Part shown: one piece after another, positions 34,701-41,925 of the stretch
Numbering within the stretch: position 1 is the first letter of the stretch
Layout: the number at the start of each line of letters is the position of its first letter
Assembly (NCBI GenBank): GCA_045807125.1
Contig: JBJMHZ010000052.1
Coordinates: forward strand, 62,001-126,000
From: JBJMHZ01 sp045807125
Lineage (GTDB): Bacteria; Actinomycetota; Actinomycetes; JAWWOL01
Length of the DNA: 64,000 bases
Direction: 5' to 3'
Notes under the pieces: generated by a model
Databases searched by the model: none
Told to the model about the DNA's origin: nothing
The model's input: only the letters and a program-made list of their open reading frames with translations
Translations under genes and position numbers: made by a program

Positions 34701-36899
34701 GTCGACCACCCACGGGTGCGCCGGAAGCGGCGTCGGCCAGGGCCGGCCCGCGTCGCGATCGCGCGCGAAGTGCCGTGCCGACGACGACCAGGAAAGGCGG
34801 GTCTCGCGCCCGGCCGACGTCGTGACGGAGGCGATCAGGCGAGGCGGCGCGCCCGCCGACAGCGGGAGGTACGCGACGCGCGCCGGGCTGCCCGGTCGCG
34901 GCGACGACCAGACGAGGCAGGGGACGCCGTCGCCGAGGAAGTCGAGCACCCGCGCGGAGGACGCCTGGTCGAGGTAGGGCAGCCCGACGACCCGGCCACC
35001 CTCGACGAATCGGTTGCCGCCGGCGTTGATCCACCAGCGCAGCTCCCCCTGCCCGACGTAGAGCAGGTCCGTCGTGCCCGTGCCGTCGAGGTCGAGCAGG
35101 CGCAGCCCGGCCGGGTCGAAGGCGCCGTCGGGCGCGAGGACGGGCGCGCCGTCCATGACGACCCGGTCGCCGTAGGCGCCGTTGCCCAGTGCGGGCCAGT
35201 ACTCGACCGAGCCGTTGCGCACGCGCACCTGGTCGGCGAGGCCGTCGCCGGACATGTCGGCCAGGAAGAGGTGCACGTCGGGGTCGTCGATCATCGGGGC
35301 CGCGTCGACGTCGCCCGGCCGGCGCGGTGCCTGCCTCGGCGAGCCGAACCCGTCCATCCCTCGCGAGGGGTACCAGGTGAGCGTCGTGGTGCCGGCGACC
35401 GCGACGTCTGGCCGGCCGTCGCCGTCGATGTCGAACCACTGCGAGCGCGGCCCGGCACCGTCGAGCTGGGGGGCGGCCGCGAACGGCCGGAACGCGGTCC
35501 ACGTGCCCGTGTCGCGCTCGTACGTCGTGGCGCCCGCGAGCCGCCCGCGCAGCGTCACCAGGTCGGTGTTGCCGTCGCGGTCGAAGTCGCCGACCGCGTA
35601 CTGCCTCGACGGGTGGGCCGGCCGGCCGGGAAGCCGCTCCACCGGATCGAACGCGCCGCCGCCGCGGCCGCGCTTGAAGTACCAGGCGCCGGAGACCTCG
35701 GCGAGGATGCCGGGAATGCCCTCGCCGTACAGGTCGACGAGCTGCTGGTGCCGGCCGTCGAACCCGTACGGCGCGTTCTCCAGCTCGACGTCGTCGACCG
35801 CGTGCAGCTCGCTGCCAACGGCGGCTGCCGTGAAGCCGAACGCCAGCGCGGGGAGCGACCGCGCCGTCCCGTCGTCGCGGCGGTGCCCGGTGGCCACGAG
35901 CGAGACGAGGACCGTGGCGGCCGGGTCGGCGCGGTGGCCGAGCTCGATCGTGCGGACGAGGGTCGGCCCGTCGCCGAGCTCCGGGACGTCGTGGAAGAGC
36001 AGCACCCGGCGCAGCAGGCGCCACGTGCGCACCTCGAACCCGGCGCGGCAGGCGGAGAACGGGTCGGGCCTGGCCGGCCACGGGCGGTCGGCCGCGGGCA
36101 CCGGCTGCTCGGTGGCGTGGTCGCCGTAGTCGAGCACGACCTCGAAGCACCAGTGGTTGCCGGCCGGCTCCGGCTCGCCGGGCAGCATCGGCACCGTGTT
36201 GCCGTACCGGATGCGCTTGAGGTAGCGCTGCGCGCACGGGCGGCCGACGCGCGAGCGCTCGTACGGCGCGGACAGGTCGACCCCGCTGAGGTCCTCCGGC
36301 ACGTGCTCGTACCGCATCGCGTTGCCGAACCCGTCGTACGCGATCTCCGGCAGCCACGCGAAGACCCGCTCCGGCGCGTCGGGGTCGCCGAGCCGGGTGG
36401 TGCCGCCAGCGTCGAGCCCGAGCACGGTGAGCACGTTGCGCCGATCGCGCATGCGCCAGTGCGCGCGGCCCTTCTCGCGCTCGACCCATCGCTCGAACCG
36501 GGGGGCGTCGGTGTCGTCCTGGAGCCGGAAGAGCTGCACCGCGTGGTCGCCGGCCGCGCGGGTCCGCTGCCGCCACCCGTCGCCGTCCCGCTCGAGCGCG
36601 GGGAGCAGGCGGGTGCCGCCGAACGAGTGGTCGTCGCGCCCGTCGTAGCGGGGCACGCCGCCGGTCGTGTCCACCGTGACGGGGGTCGTCCCGCCGAGCG
36701 CCCATCCCCACCCGTACGGGGAGTTGCCGCCGCCCGAGCGGTAGTCGAGCGAGAGCGCCGGCGCGAAGCCGGACCGGCCGCCGGCGAGCGGTAGCTCCAC
36801 GTGGATCGCGGCCGAACCGGTGCGCGGGTCGACGTCGACGTCGTGCACGAGCCCGAGCTGCGCCGGGTCGAGCCCGCCGACAGCGACGCTCTCGGTCAC
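28704..36899 (-). CDS. Fused Tc toxin B-C subunit with RHS core and C-terminal effector
   Basis: 2731 residues combining TcB (SpvB-like N-terminus, FG-GAP/VCBS propeller repeats such as VGDFDRDGNTDL and FDIDGDGRPDV, and TcdB middle domains) with TcC (YD/RHS repeats). The hollow shell closes with the RHS core and aspartyl autoprotease near residues 2060-2090 (RYYSPYIGRWLSPDPAG, NLYEYALSNP, TDPDG). Then come about 100 residues, a Gly/Pro/Ser/Thr-rich linker (about 2203-2480), and a 250-residue C-terminal domain with hydrophobic helices and the block YTAEHIFAQSW, which I do not recognise. In known systems the segment after the core is the cytotoxic payload. The GTG start at 36899 is fixed by GAGGGGG six bases upstream; an upstream ATG at 36926 lacks one. 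No immunity gene is apparent next to it. Confidence 0.92.
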   Translation of the reverse strand: MTESVAVGGLDPAQLGLVHDVDVDPRTGSAAIHVELPLAGGRSGFAPALSLDYRSGGGNSPYGWGWALGGTTPVTVDTTGGVPRYDGRDDHSFGGTRLLPALERDGDGWRQRTRAAGDHAVQLFRLQDDTDAPRFERWVEREKGRAHWRMRDRRNVLTVLGLDAGGTTRLGDPDAPERVFAWLPEIAYDGFGNAMRYEHVPEDLSGVDLSAPYERSRVGRPCAQRYLKRIRYGNTVPMLPGEPEPAGNHWCFEVVLDYGDHATEQPVPAADRPWPARPDPFSACRAGFEVRTWRLLRRVLLFHDVPELGDGPTLVRTIELGHRADPAATVLVSLVATGHRRDDGTARSLPALAFGFTAAAVGSELHAVDDVELENAPYGFDGRHQQLVDLYGEGIPGILAEVSGAWYFKRGRGGGAFDPVERLPGRPAHPSRQYAVGDFDRDGNTDLVTLRGRLAGATTYERDTGTWTAFRPFAAAPQLDGAGPRSQWFDIDGDGRPDVAVAGTTTLTWYPSRGMDGFGSPRQAPRRPGDVDAAPMIDDPDVHLFLADMSGDGLADQVRVRNGSVEYWPALGNGAYGDRVVMDGAPVLAPDGAFDPAGLRLLDLDGTGTTDLLYVGQGELRWWINAGGNRFVEGGRVVGLPYLDQASSARVLDFLGDGVPCLVWSSPRPGSPARVAYLPLSAGAPPRLIASVTTSAGRETRLSWSSSARHFARDRDAGRPWPTPLPAHPWVVDAREIADLVGGTTTSERYAYHDGAFDGEERSFRGFAVVDRYDAVVAPGADDPRISCTRTWFHTGAPDWYRALGTAYARDPLLPVLPGVTVEDAGSLADDEHLDALRAVAGQAVREETYAVGADGTLAEHPFVVTQTRYVVRRAQPAAPGRSGEARRPAAFRRHVAERLTHEHEQVAGDPRVTHQLNLEVDVHGVVALACDVAYPRRPGAPDAIPAQAETLATAHRYRSVTIDGDDRFEVGVVVETEGFELAGLRALAPLPFAAALAEVTAAISAPVDPEQPLPAGGPASRRLSWSRSFFWADDGSGPLPLGTIGARTLLHHQEAAALTAALVADLFGGLVTPAMVTAAGYVERDGHLWAPEAVHHVAGADGFFLLDRTERWDGAQWRIEWDPYRLVVRAATDPIGNRTEGEIDYHLLEPWRVTDPNGAVVEVGYDALGVAVRTTTHGDVLAPDGSTKRYGHEPLSAQPAGADRSVAGALADPAATVGRLAQVVRYDLESWATDRTPPRIVTVTREELVHDGLGGGTPDGSVSVAVAHLDGLGRPVQSKVRVEGGPAVQRGADGQVVVDAGGEPVLAEAAERWLASGHIVLDAKQQPIRQFEPYFSTTPDYEGDPELERFGVAHVTTYDALGRPVRIDAPHGAHSRTELLPWKIVRYDENDTVQDSLYRVLREALPDDDPEKQALRKAQAHAGTPGIAHLDPLGREAQAVVTTAAGPSVRSTRFDANGDEAETTDPRRLVAVRNRRDLLGRTLWTAGIDAGEAWTWIDAAARHVTTWDGRGIGITTTYDALDRPLARTVTGDGPARVAEDVGYGDEPGTPDAALRHVRGRPVRTRDESGVVRILAYDPAGRPLRIERQLCADADAEPDWAGAVALAADVHRTETGYDAIGRPVRQARPDGTLRRLSYSRTGQLARVAVTMPGGDELVVLDGVTRNARGQRTGAVLGNGVAVAHELDRYSFATTRISATRPASAGAPARTLQDLRYTYDPAGNVTRKVDEAQQPDRPTPLLTGLTVSSHADFTYDAAYRLVEATGRVHQALLEHDYRAGAAGTFKGTRHLTLDNGAAVERYRRTYSYDPSGNLTRIVHQGASRSWTTDAWVSAASNRALPARDPSGVAVTDPESRFDAIGQCTSMPHLRSMQWGWRSALRRVVVVDRSATGEPDDDETYVHDAGGQRVRKLTRRLVGGTVETTEKLYLDGCEIKRVRAGDALVLERFTSDVGDEQGRIALIHRWTVDAHGRETDAAPVTRVRYQLTDHVGSAVLELDGDGGVIGYEELFPYGGSAFLAGDRQRDVGVKDYRYAGKERDDATGFYYYGYRYYSPYIGRWLSPDPAGSVDSLNLYEYALSNPITYTDPDGLQSQARGFVHDYSVSEVPPMFRAAFSQLSTEQRQAWARRELFLYDEGDRIVTLTRQQATERVATETGVGHDVNVYLAGAPTEEPARATVTVIAGGTAVDFEEGTAVTASRTLNLPDARGAGAGAGGRRPASGGGNRSGGAGRSGSSNGPGRTGTGPQSRPREQRAGSRPAGTATGTTGTAGTTAGPTGTPTGTTSDPAPSGSSPPPAQSPPGPGSDAEAGDRPPTGPGSGGGDAGSDRGAGEKGRGPGGGGRDPGRQQGTHGNGPAPPRAPGSGNGTGRSATGSSGGGSGDSPGGSNRGAPGGTGDSPGGVPGGVVGGADQGQPGQGQPGAGPPGLGGDVNGTPDGARLGNGTNPGGRGTGPGNTPGAGAGSSARSGPAGSAGSGSGGTGRGGQTTMLDRITRYVGYLNFSFTPDKDGQSGGIPGSLGLLGWRGPLVQVLYGLVTLVNTVLMVSSIVKSVSLAAVRQSFAGFLRFVRNPLPLLRGLAGEVGTALQWTARSLRGGTGAVKPWTLIARLVRDPRRWGSVLSSRAGSFWYRLRTFGGNNVFHGSNSLYTAEHIFAQSWPDKFPRLLGWMRPYVNGYWNTWFQVPRALNSSMGNRVLPKLVYYYGAGLAVLRSWQLGRAAGDRLAPHVSGEPDAAAR
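29460..30290 (-). repeat. Low-complexity Gly/Pro/Ser-rich linker of the TcB-TcC protein
   Basis: About 277 residues made almost entirely of Gly, Pro, Ser, Thr, Ala, Arg and Asn (for example GGTGDSPGGVPGGVVGG), hence GC-rich repetitive DNA. It separates the RHS core from the C-terminal effector. Length and composition suggest an unfolded tether that could be stored inside the cocoon or exposed after cleavage. Confidence 0.75.
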
Positions 36900-37114
36900 T
36901 TCTGACCCCCTCGCTCGGGTGCCCATCGAACAGCTCGCGCCGCCGCGGCGCAAGGGCGAGCGACCCGGCTCCCCCGGACGGCGGGCGCCGCCGATCCGAA
37001 CCGGTCCCGATGCGCGCCCGGTACGTGCAGGTTTCGCCGGCCGGGGCGAGCTTCCTGTCGTACCGCCTCCCTACGATCGGGTCTCCGCAGCGCGCCGGAC
37101 CGGAGGGAGCAAGG

Positions 37115-38377
37115 GTGCCGCACATGGACGTGGCGCAGCGCCGGGCCCGGCTGGCCCGTCGCCACCATCTCGCCGCCGAGGCGCTCGCCGACGCCCCTGA
37201 GACAGTCGCCGCCGACCTGGTCGCCGTGCACAGCACCGATCCGGCGTCGGTCTACCAGGAGCTGTGGGCCCGGCTGCGCGAGGGCGACGTCGCGACCGTG
37301 TCCGACGCGCTCTACGAGCGGCGCAGCCTGATCCGGTTGCTCGCCATGCGGCGCACCGTCTTCGTCACTACCCGCGAGCTCGCCCCGGTCGTGCAGGCGG
37401 CGTGCGCCCGCGACGTGGCTGCCAGGGAGCGCCGCAAGCTGCTGCAGTGGCTGGCCGAGGCCGGGGTCTCCGGGGGCTCCGGGGGCTCCGGTGCGGTCGA
37501 TGTCGAGAGCTGGTTGCGCGAGCTCGAGGAGGTAGCGCTCGCCGCGCTCGTCGCCAGGGGCGAGGCGAGCGCCGCCGAGCTGGCCGAGGACGACGCGCGG
37601 CTGCGCCTCAGGGTCACGGTCGGGCGCGGCACCCGCTTCGAGGGCCGCACCCAGCTGTCCAGCCGGGTCCTGCTCCTGCTCGCCGCCGAGGGCCGCGCGG
37701 TGCGCGGGCGGCCACGCGGCAGCTGGGCCTCCACCCAGTACCGCTGGGCCCCGATGGCGGCCTGGTGCGCGGGATGGTGCGACGGCGGCCTGCCGCAGCT
37801 GCCGGCCGAGCAGGCCGAGGTCGAGCTGGCGGCTCGCTGGCTGCGCGCGCACGGCCCGGCGACCGCCGACGACCTGCGCTGGTGGACCGGCTGGACGGCG
37901 CGGCAGGTCCGCCGTGCGCTGACCGGCGTCGCCCCGGTGGAGGTCGAGCTCGACGGCGGCACCGGGATCGCGCTCGGCGACGACCTCGCCCCCGAGCCCC
38001 AGGTCCGGCCGTGGGGCGCGCTGCTGCCGCCGCTGGACGCCACCGCGATGGGCTGGCGGCACCGCGACTGGTTCCTCGGCCCGCACGCCGCGCGGGTGTT
38101 CGACGCGGCCGGCAACGCCGGCCCCACCGCCTGGTGGGACGGCCGCGTCGTCGGTGGCTGGGCGCAGCGCCCCGACGGCGAGATCGTCGTGACGCTCCTC
38201 GACGACGTGGGCTCCGACGCGGCCGCCGTCCTCGACCAGCAGGCGGAGGCGCTGGCCGCCCGGATGGGGCCGGTGCGCATGAGCGCCCGCGCCCGCGGCC
38301 GCACCGACGTCGAGCGGGCCGCCCTGGGACAAGCAGGCACGGGGCCGGACGGGCCAGGACCGGACGAGGCATGCTGA
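37115..38377 (+). CDS. Winged-helix DNA-binding protein of the YcaQ/AlkX (HTH_42) superfamily
   Basis: About 420 residues. MDVAQRRARLARRHHL and AADLVAVHSTDPASVYQELW open the protein, followed by SLIRLLAMRRTVFV, a winged-helix middle, and a C-terminal beta-rich part with LLPPLDATAMGWRHRDWFLG. These are the landmarks of HTH_42 proteins. YcaQ removes DNA interstrand cross-links using a QxQ motif; at the equivalent place this protein has HSTD, so it may belong to a side branch with other chemistry or a regulatory role. The start is GTG 37115, with GGAGG at 37102-37106; an ATG at 37124 is possible. It diverges from the Tc operon across a 215-bp gap and is followed by a P450 gene 4 bp after its stop. 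Confidence 0.8.
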   Translation: MPHMDVAQRRARLARRHHLAAEALADAPETVAADLVAVHSTDPASVYQELWARLREGDVATVSDALYERRSLIRLLAMRRTVFVTTRELAPVVQAACARDVAARERRKLLQWLAEAGVSGGSGGSGAVDVESWLRELEEVALAALVARGEASAAELAEDDARLRLRVTVGRGTRFEGRTQLSSRVLLLLAAEGRAVRGRPRGSWASTQYRWAPMAAWCAGWCDGGLPQLPAEQAEVELAARWLRAHGPATADDLRWWTGWTARQVRRALTGVAPVEVELDGGTGIALGDDLAPEPQVRPWGALLPPLDATAMGWRHRDWFLGPHAARVFDAAGNAGPTAWWDGRVVGGWAQRPDGEIVVTLLDDVGSDAAAVLDQQAEALAARMGPVRMSARARGRTDVERAALGQAGTGPDGPGPDEAC

Positions 38378-38381
38378 GGGC

Positions 38382-39752
38382 ATGGTCGCGACGACGCCCG
38401 CGGCGGTGCGGGCCCCGCGTGCCCGGTGGGACGAGCCGCGCACGGCGCTGCGGTGGGGGGCGCAGTCGCTCGTCCCGCAGCTGGTGCTCCGCCGGGCCGC
38501 GCGGCACGGGCAGCTGGGCGCCCGCCTCGCCGTCGACCGCTCGCTCTGGGCCGACCCGTTCGGCGTCTACGAGCAGATGCGCGCGCAGGGCCCACTGCTC
38601 GGCCGGGGCCGGATCTGCGCCACCGTCTCCCACCGGGTCGCGAGCGAGGCGCTCCGCGGCCCGGCGTTCGGCGTGGAGGTGGCCGCCACGGCGCGGGTGC
38701 CGCCGCTGCTGCGGCGGATGCTCGCGCTCACCGCCGACCCGTGGGCGGTGGGGCCGGCCGAGCCGCCGTCGATGCTCGCCGTCGACCCGCCCGACCACAC
38801 CCGCTACCGCCGGCTGGTCTCGAAGGTGCTCACCCCCCGCGCGCTCGCCGAGCTGGAGCCGCGGATCGAGCAGCTGGCCAGCGAGCTGCTGGCCGGGATG
38901 GAGCACCGGGCGCGGGCGGGCGACGGCGTCGTCGACCTGATCGAGGCCTACGCCGGCCCGCTGCCGGTGGCGGTCATCGCGGAGATCCTCGGCATCCCCG
39001 TCGAGATGCGGCCGCGGATGCTGGCCCTCGGCGACGCCGCCGCCGTCACCCTCGATCCGGTGACGAGCTACCGACAGTTCCGCGCCGCCACCGCCGCGCT
39101 GCGCGAGATCCACCACTGGCTCGCCGGGCACCTGGCCGAGCTGCGGCAGCGCCCGGGTGACGACCTGCTGAGCCGGCTCGCCGCGGTGACCGACTCGGGC
39201 GATGCCCTGGACGAGGTCGAGCTGCGGGCCACGGCACTGCTCGTCATCGGCGCCGGGTTCGAGACGACAGTGAACCTCATCGCGAACGGGGTCGCGCAAC
39301 TGCTCGCCCACCCCGACCAGCTCGCGCTGCTCCGCGCGGAGCCGAGCCGGTGGCCCGATGCCGTCGACGAGATCCTCCGCTTCGACTCACCGGTGCAGGT
39401 GACCCTGCGGGTGGCCACGGCCGACACGGAGCTGGCCGACCGGGCGCTCCCGGCGGGCCAGTTCGTCAGCATCATGCTCGGCGGCGCCAACCGCGATCCG
39501 GAGGTCTTCGACCACCCGCAGGCCTTCGACATCGCGCGCCGGGGCGCCCGCGAGCACTTGGCGTTCTCCGCCGGCGTGCACTTCTGCCTGGGTGCCTCGC
39601 TGGCCCGGATGGAGGGCGCGATCGCCCTGCGCATGCTGGTCGAGCGGTTCCCCGCTCTGGCGCTCGCGCCGGGCGCCGTGCGGCGCCGGATGCGGGTGCT
39701 GCGCGGCTATCAGCGCCTGCCAGTGCGGCTCGGGCGAGACGCCTGCGCCTGA
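38382..39752 (+). CDS. Cytochrome P450
   Basis: A 456-residue soluble bacterial P450 (CYP107/CYP125-like general architecture). The I-helix shows GAGFETTVN (acid-Thr pair for oxygen activation), the K-helix has ExxR in DEILRF, and the haem loop is FSAGVHFCLGASLAR with the proximal cysteine. No membrane anchor. Hydroxylation or other oxidation of a small molecule is expected, but the substrate is unknown. The gene sits 4 bp after the winged-helix gene and 50 bp before a GNAT gene, forming a three-gene operon. No ferredoxin or reductase is nearby. Confidence 0.93.
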   Translation: MVATTPAAVRAPRARWDEPRTALRWGAQSLVPQLVLRRAARHGQLGARLAVDRSLWADPFGVYEQMRAQGPLLGRGRICATVSHRVASEALRGPAFGVEVAATARVPPLLRRMLALTADPWAVGPAEPPSMLAVDPPDHTRYRRLVSKVLTPRALAELEPRIEQLASELLAGMEHRARAGDGVVDLIEAYAGPLPVAVIAEILGIPVEMRPRMLALGDAAAVTLDPVTSYRQFRAATAALREIHHWLAGHLAELRQRPGDDLLSRLAAVTDSGDALDEVELRATALLVIGAGFETTVNLIANGVAQLLAHPDQLALLRAEPSRWPDAVDEILRFDSPVQVTLRVATADTELADRALPAGQFVSIMLGGANRDPEVFDHPQAFDIARRGAREHLAFSAGVHFCLGASLARMEGAIALRMLVERFPALALAPGAVRRRMRVLRGYQRLPVRLGRDACA

Positions 39753-39802
39753 TCGACCGACCAGCTATCGTCCGGGCATCCGCACGGTGAGCAGGAGGAG
39801 CG

Positions 39803-40390
39803 ATGCGCGCGGTGCCGACCGACGAGGTGCCCGCCGTGGGAGCGCTGCTCGCCCAGGCGTTCCACGACGACCCGTTCGTGCGCTGGTGGTGCCCCGACCC
39901 GTCGACGCGGGTGGAGCGGGCGACGACGCTGTTCACGGCCAACGCCCGGCTCGGGCTGGCGCTCGGCGACGGGCTGATGCCCGACGACGGGAGCGCCGTC
40001 GCCCTCTACCTCCCGCCGGGGACTGTCATCGACGACGGGACAGTGGCGGCGTCCGGGCTGGTCGACGTGATCGAGGGCAGCGGTGACGAGCGCGCCGCGC
40101 AGATCGGCCGCTTCCTCGCCACTCTCGGCACCCTGCACGCCGAGGCCGCCCCCGAGCCGCACTGGCAGTTGTTCTTCCTCGGCGTCACGCCGGCGGCGCA
40201 GGGACGCGGCCTCGGCAGCGGCCTGGTCGAGGAGATGACCGCCCGGGCCCGCCGCGACGGCGTCCCGTGCTACCTCGACACCCTCACCGCCGACAACGTC
40301 GCCTTCTACGAGCGCCGCGGCTACCGGGTGGTGGGCGAGGCGGACGTGCCCGACAGCCCCCTCCACGCGTGGGCGCTGCGCCTCGACTGA
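39803..40390 (+). CDS. GNAT-family N-acetyltransferase
   Basis: A 195-residue acetyl-CoA-dependent acetyltransferase. The coenzyme-A loop is WQLFFLGVTPAAQGRGLGSG, followed by PCYLDTLTADNVAFYERRGY, the hallmark of the family's C-terminal half. Likely acetylates an amine; the target is unknown. ATG 39803 is preceded by GGAGGAG. Its end lies 10 bp from the convergent E2 gene, and no clear terminator is seen there. Confidence 0.88.
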   Translation: MRAVPTDEVPAVGALLAQAFHDDPFVRWWCPDPSTRVERATTLFTANARLGLALGDGLMPDDGSAVALYLPPGTVIDDGTVAASGLVDVIEGSGDERAAQIGRFLATLGTLHAEAAPEPHWQLFFLGVTPAAQGRGLGSGLVEEMTARARRDGVPCYLDTLTADNVAFYERRGYRVVGEADVPDSPLHAWALRLD

Positions 40391-40400
40391 CCTCGGTCGG

Positions 40401-41864
40401 TCAGCTCCACGCGATGAGCCGCGTCGGCTGCTCCAGGATGGCCGCCACGTCGGACAGGAACCTGGAGCCGAGCTCGCCGTCGATCAGGCGGTGGTCGAAC
40501 GAGAGCGCCAGCGTGGTGACCTGCCGCGGCTTGACCTCGCCCTCGTGCACCCACGGCATGAGCTTCACCGCGCCGAGCGCGAGGATCGCGGCCTCGCCGG
40601 GCGGCAGGATCGGCGTGCCGGTGTCGACGCCGAAGACGCCCACGTTGGTGATGGTGATGGTGGCGCCCTGCATGTCGGCCGGTGCCGTGCGGCCCTCCCG
40701 CGCCGTCGCCACCAGCTCGTCGAGCGCGGCGGCGAGCTGCGGCAGGGTCAGGCGGTCGGCGTCCTTGACGTTGGGGACGATGAGGCCGCGCGGCGTCGCG
40801 GCCGCGATGCCGAGGTTGACGTAGTCCTTGTAGACGATCTCCTGGGCGGCCTCGTCCCAGGTCGCGTTGATCTCCGGGTTGCGCCTGATCGCGACCAGCA
40901 GCGCCTTGGCCGCCATCAGCAGCGGGCCGACGCGGCGGCCCTCGAACGCCTTGTCCTGCTTGAGCTCGGCCACCAGCGCCATGGTCGCGGTCATGTCGAA
41001 GGTGATGAACTCGGTGACGTGCGGGGCGGTGAACGCGCTGGCCACCATCGCCTCGGCGGTCGCCTTGCGGACGCCCTTGACCGGCACCCGGCGCTCGCGG
41101 GCGCCGAGGCTCACGACCTGCCCGACCTGCCCGACCTGCCCGGCCTCCCCGGTCCCGCCCGAGGCCGCCGCCCGCACGTCGTCGCGGGTGATGGTGCCGT
41201 GCGGCCCCGACGGGCGCACCGTGGCGAGGTCGATGCCGAGGTCCCTGGCCAGCTTGCGGACGGGCGGCTTGGCCAGCGGCCGCGCGGCAGTGCCGGTGCC
41301 GCCGGTGCTGCTCGTGCCGCCGGTGCTGCCGGCACCGGTCGGGCCCGGCCGCGGCTCGACGGCCGTGTCGGGCGCGCCCTCGAGCCCGCCCGTGTCGACG
41401 CTGCTGGCACCGTCCATCTCGCGCTGCGCGGCGTCCTTGACCGCCGACGGGTCGGCCGGCGGCACCGACTTGCGGCGCCGCCGCCGCGACGGTCCCTCGG
41501 TGACGCCGTAGCCGACCAGCACCGGGGTGCGCTTCGGCTTGGCGGGCTGGTCCGGCTGGTCCGGCTCGTCCGTCGCCGCCGGCTGAGCTGCGCCGGCACC
41601 GCCCCCGGTGTCGACGGCGATGATGACCCGCCCGACGTCGACCGTCTCGCCCTCGGCGGCGAAGAGCTCGCGGACCACCCCGTCGAACGGGATGGGCAGC
41701 TCCACCGCGGCCTTGGCGGTCTCGACCTCGCAGACCATCTGCCCGTCGGTGACCGTGTCGCCCGGCTTCACGTACCACTTCAGGATCTCGGCCTCGGTGA
41801 GGCCCTCGCCCACGTCGGGCATCCGGAACTCGCGCGTGGCCGGGCCGGTCTCCGTCGTCGTCAC
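40401..41864 (-). CDS. bkdC: Dihydrolipoamide acyltransferase (E2) of a branched-chain 2-oxoacid dehydrogenase
   Basis: A 487-residue E2 core enzyme transferring acyl groups from lipoate to CoA. The N-terminal lipoyl domain carries the lipoylated lysine in VETAKAAVELP. A peripheral-subunit-binding domain is near residues 195-235 (VRKLARDLGIDLATVRPSGP). The catalytic domain ends with the active-site LSFDHRLIDG. Two flexible Pro/Gly/Thr-rich linkers separate the domains. The start is GTG 41864. It is third in the operon after E1alpha and E1beta. The complex feeds branched-chain starter units (isobutyryl- and isovaleryl-CoA) to fatty-acid and polyketide synthesis. Branched-chain specificity is inferred from the E1alpha plus E1beta layout; no E3 gene is present. 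Confidence 0.9.
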   Translation of the reverse strand: MTTTETGPATREFRMPDVGEGLTEAEILKWYVKPGDTVTDGQMVCEVETAKAAVELPIPFDGVVRELFAAEGETVDVGRVIIAVDTGGGAGAAQPAATDEPDQPDQPAKPKRTPVLVGYGVTEGPSRRRRRKSVPPADPSAVKDAAQREMDGASSVDTGGLEGAPDTAVEPRPGPTGAGSTGGTSSTGGTGTAARPLAKPPVRKLARDLGIDLATVRPSGPHGTITRDDVRAAASGGTGEAGQVGQVGQVVSLGARERRVPVKGVRKATAEAMVASAFTAPHVTEFITFDMTATMALVAELKQDKAFEGRRVGPLLMAAKALLVAIRRNPEINATWDEAAQEIVYKDYVNLGIAAATPRGLIVPNVKDADRLTLPQLAAALDELVATAREGRTAPADMQGATITITNVGVFGVDTGTPILPPGEAAILALGAVKLMPWVHEGEVKPRQVTTLALSFDHRLIDGELGSRFLSDVAAILEQPTRLIAWS

Positions 41865-41873
41865 GACTCGCCT

Positions 41874-41925
41874 CTCAGTACGCCATCTCAGTACGCCAGC
41901 TCAGTACGCCATCTCAGTACGCCAT
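41874..41925. repeat. Four tandem 13-base repeats spanning the E1beta stop codon
   Basis: The unit CTCAGTACGCCAT (one copy ends in G) is repeated four times without gaps at 41874-41886, 41887-41899, 41900-41912 and 41913-41925. On the coding strand each unit reads ATGGCGTACTGAG or CTGGCGTACTGAG, that is Met/Leu-Ala-Tyr-stop. The first coding-strand copy is the true end of E1beta; the other three fill the E1beta-E2 gap. Confidence 0.9.

Noticed and set aside
26346..36794. An unbroken + strand frame of 3482 codons opposite the Tc genes, plus other multi-thousand-residue frames on both strands here.
   Set aside because: They are antisense shadows produced by the very GC-rich codon third positions of the TcA and TcBC genes; their translations are Arg/Ala/Gly/Val-rich without any domain.
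28704..36899. The RHS protein as a phage or contact-dependent system with its own immunity gene.
   Set aside because: TcB-type N-terminal domains and the adjacent TcA make it a Tc toxin; no small gene follows its stop within the 45-bp gap.
41874..41925. Regular short repeats considered as a CRISPR array.
   Set aside because: The units are 13 bases and directly adjacent with no spacers, and one copy is coding.
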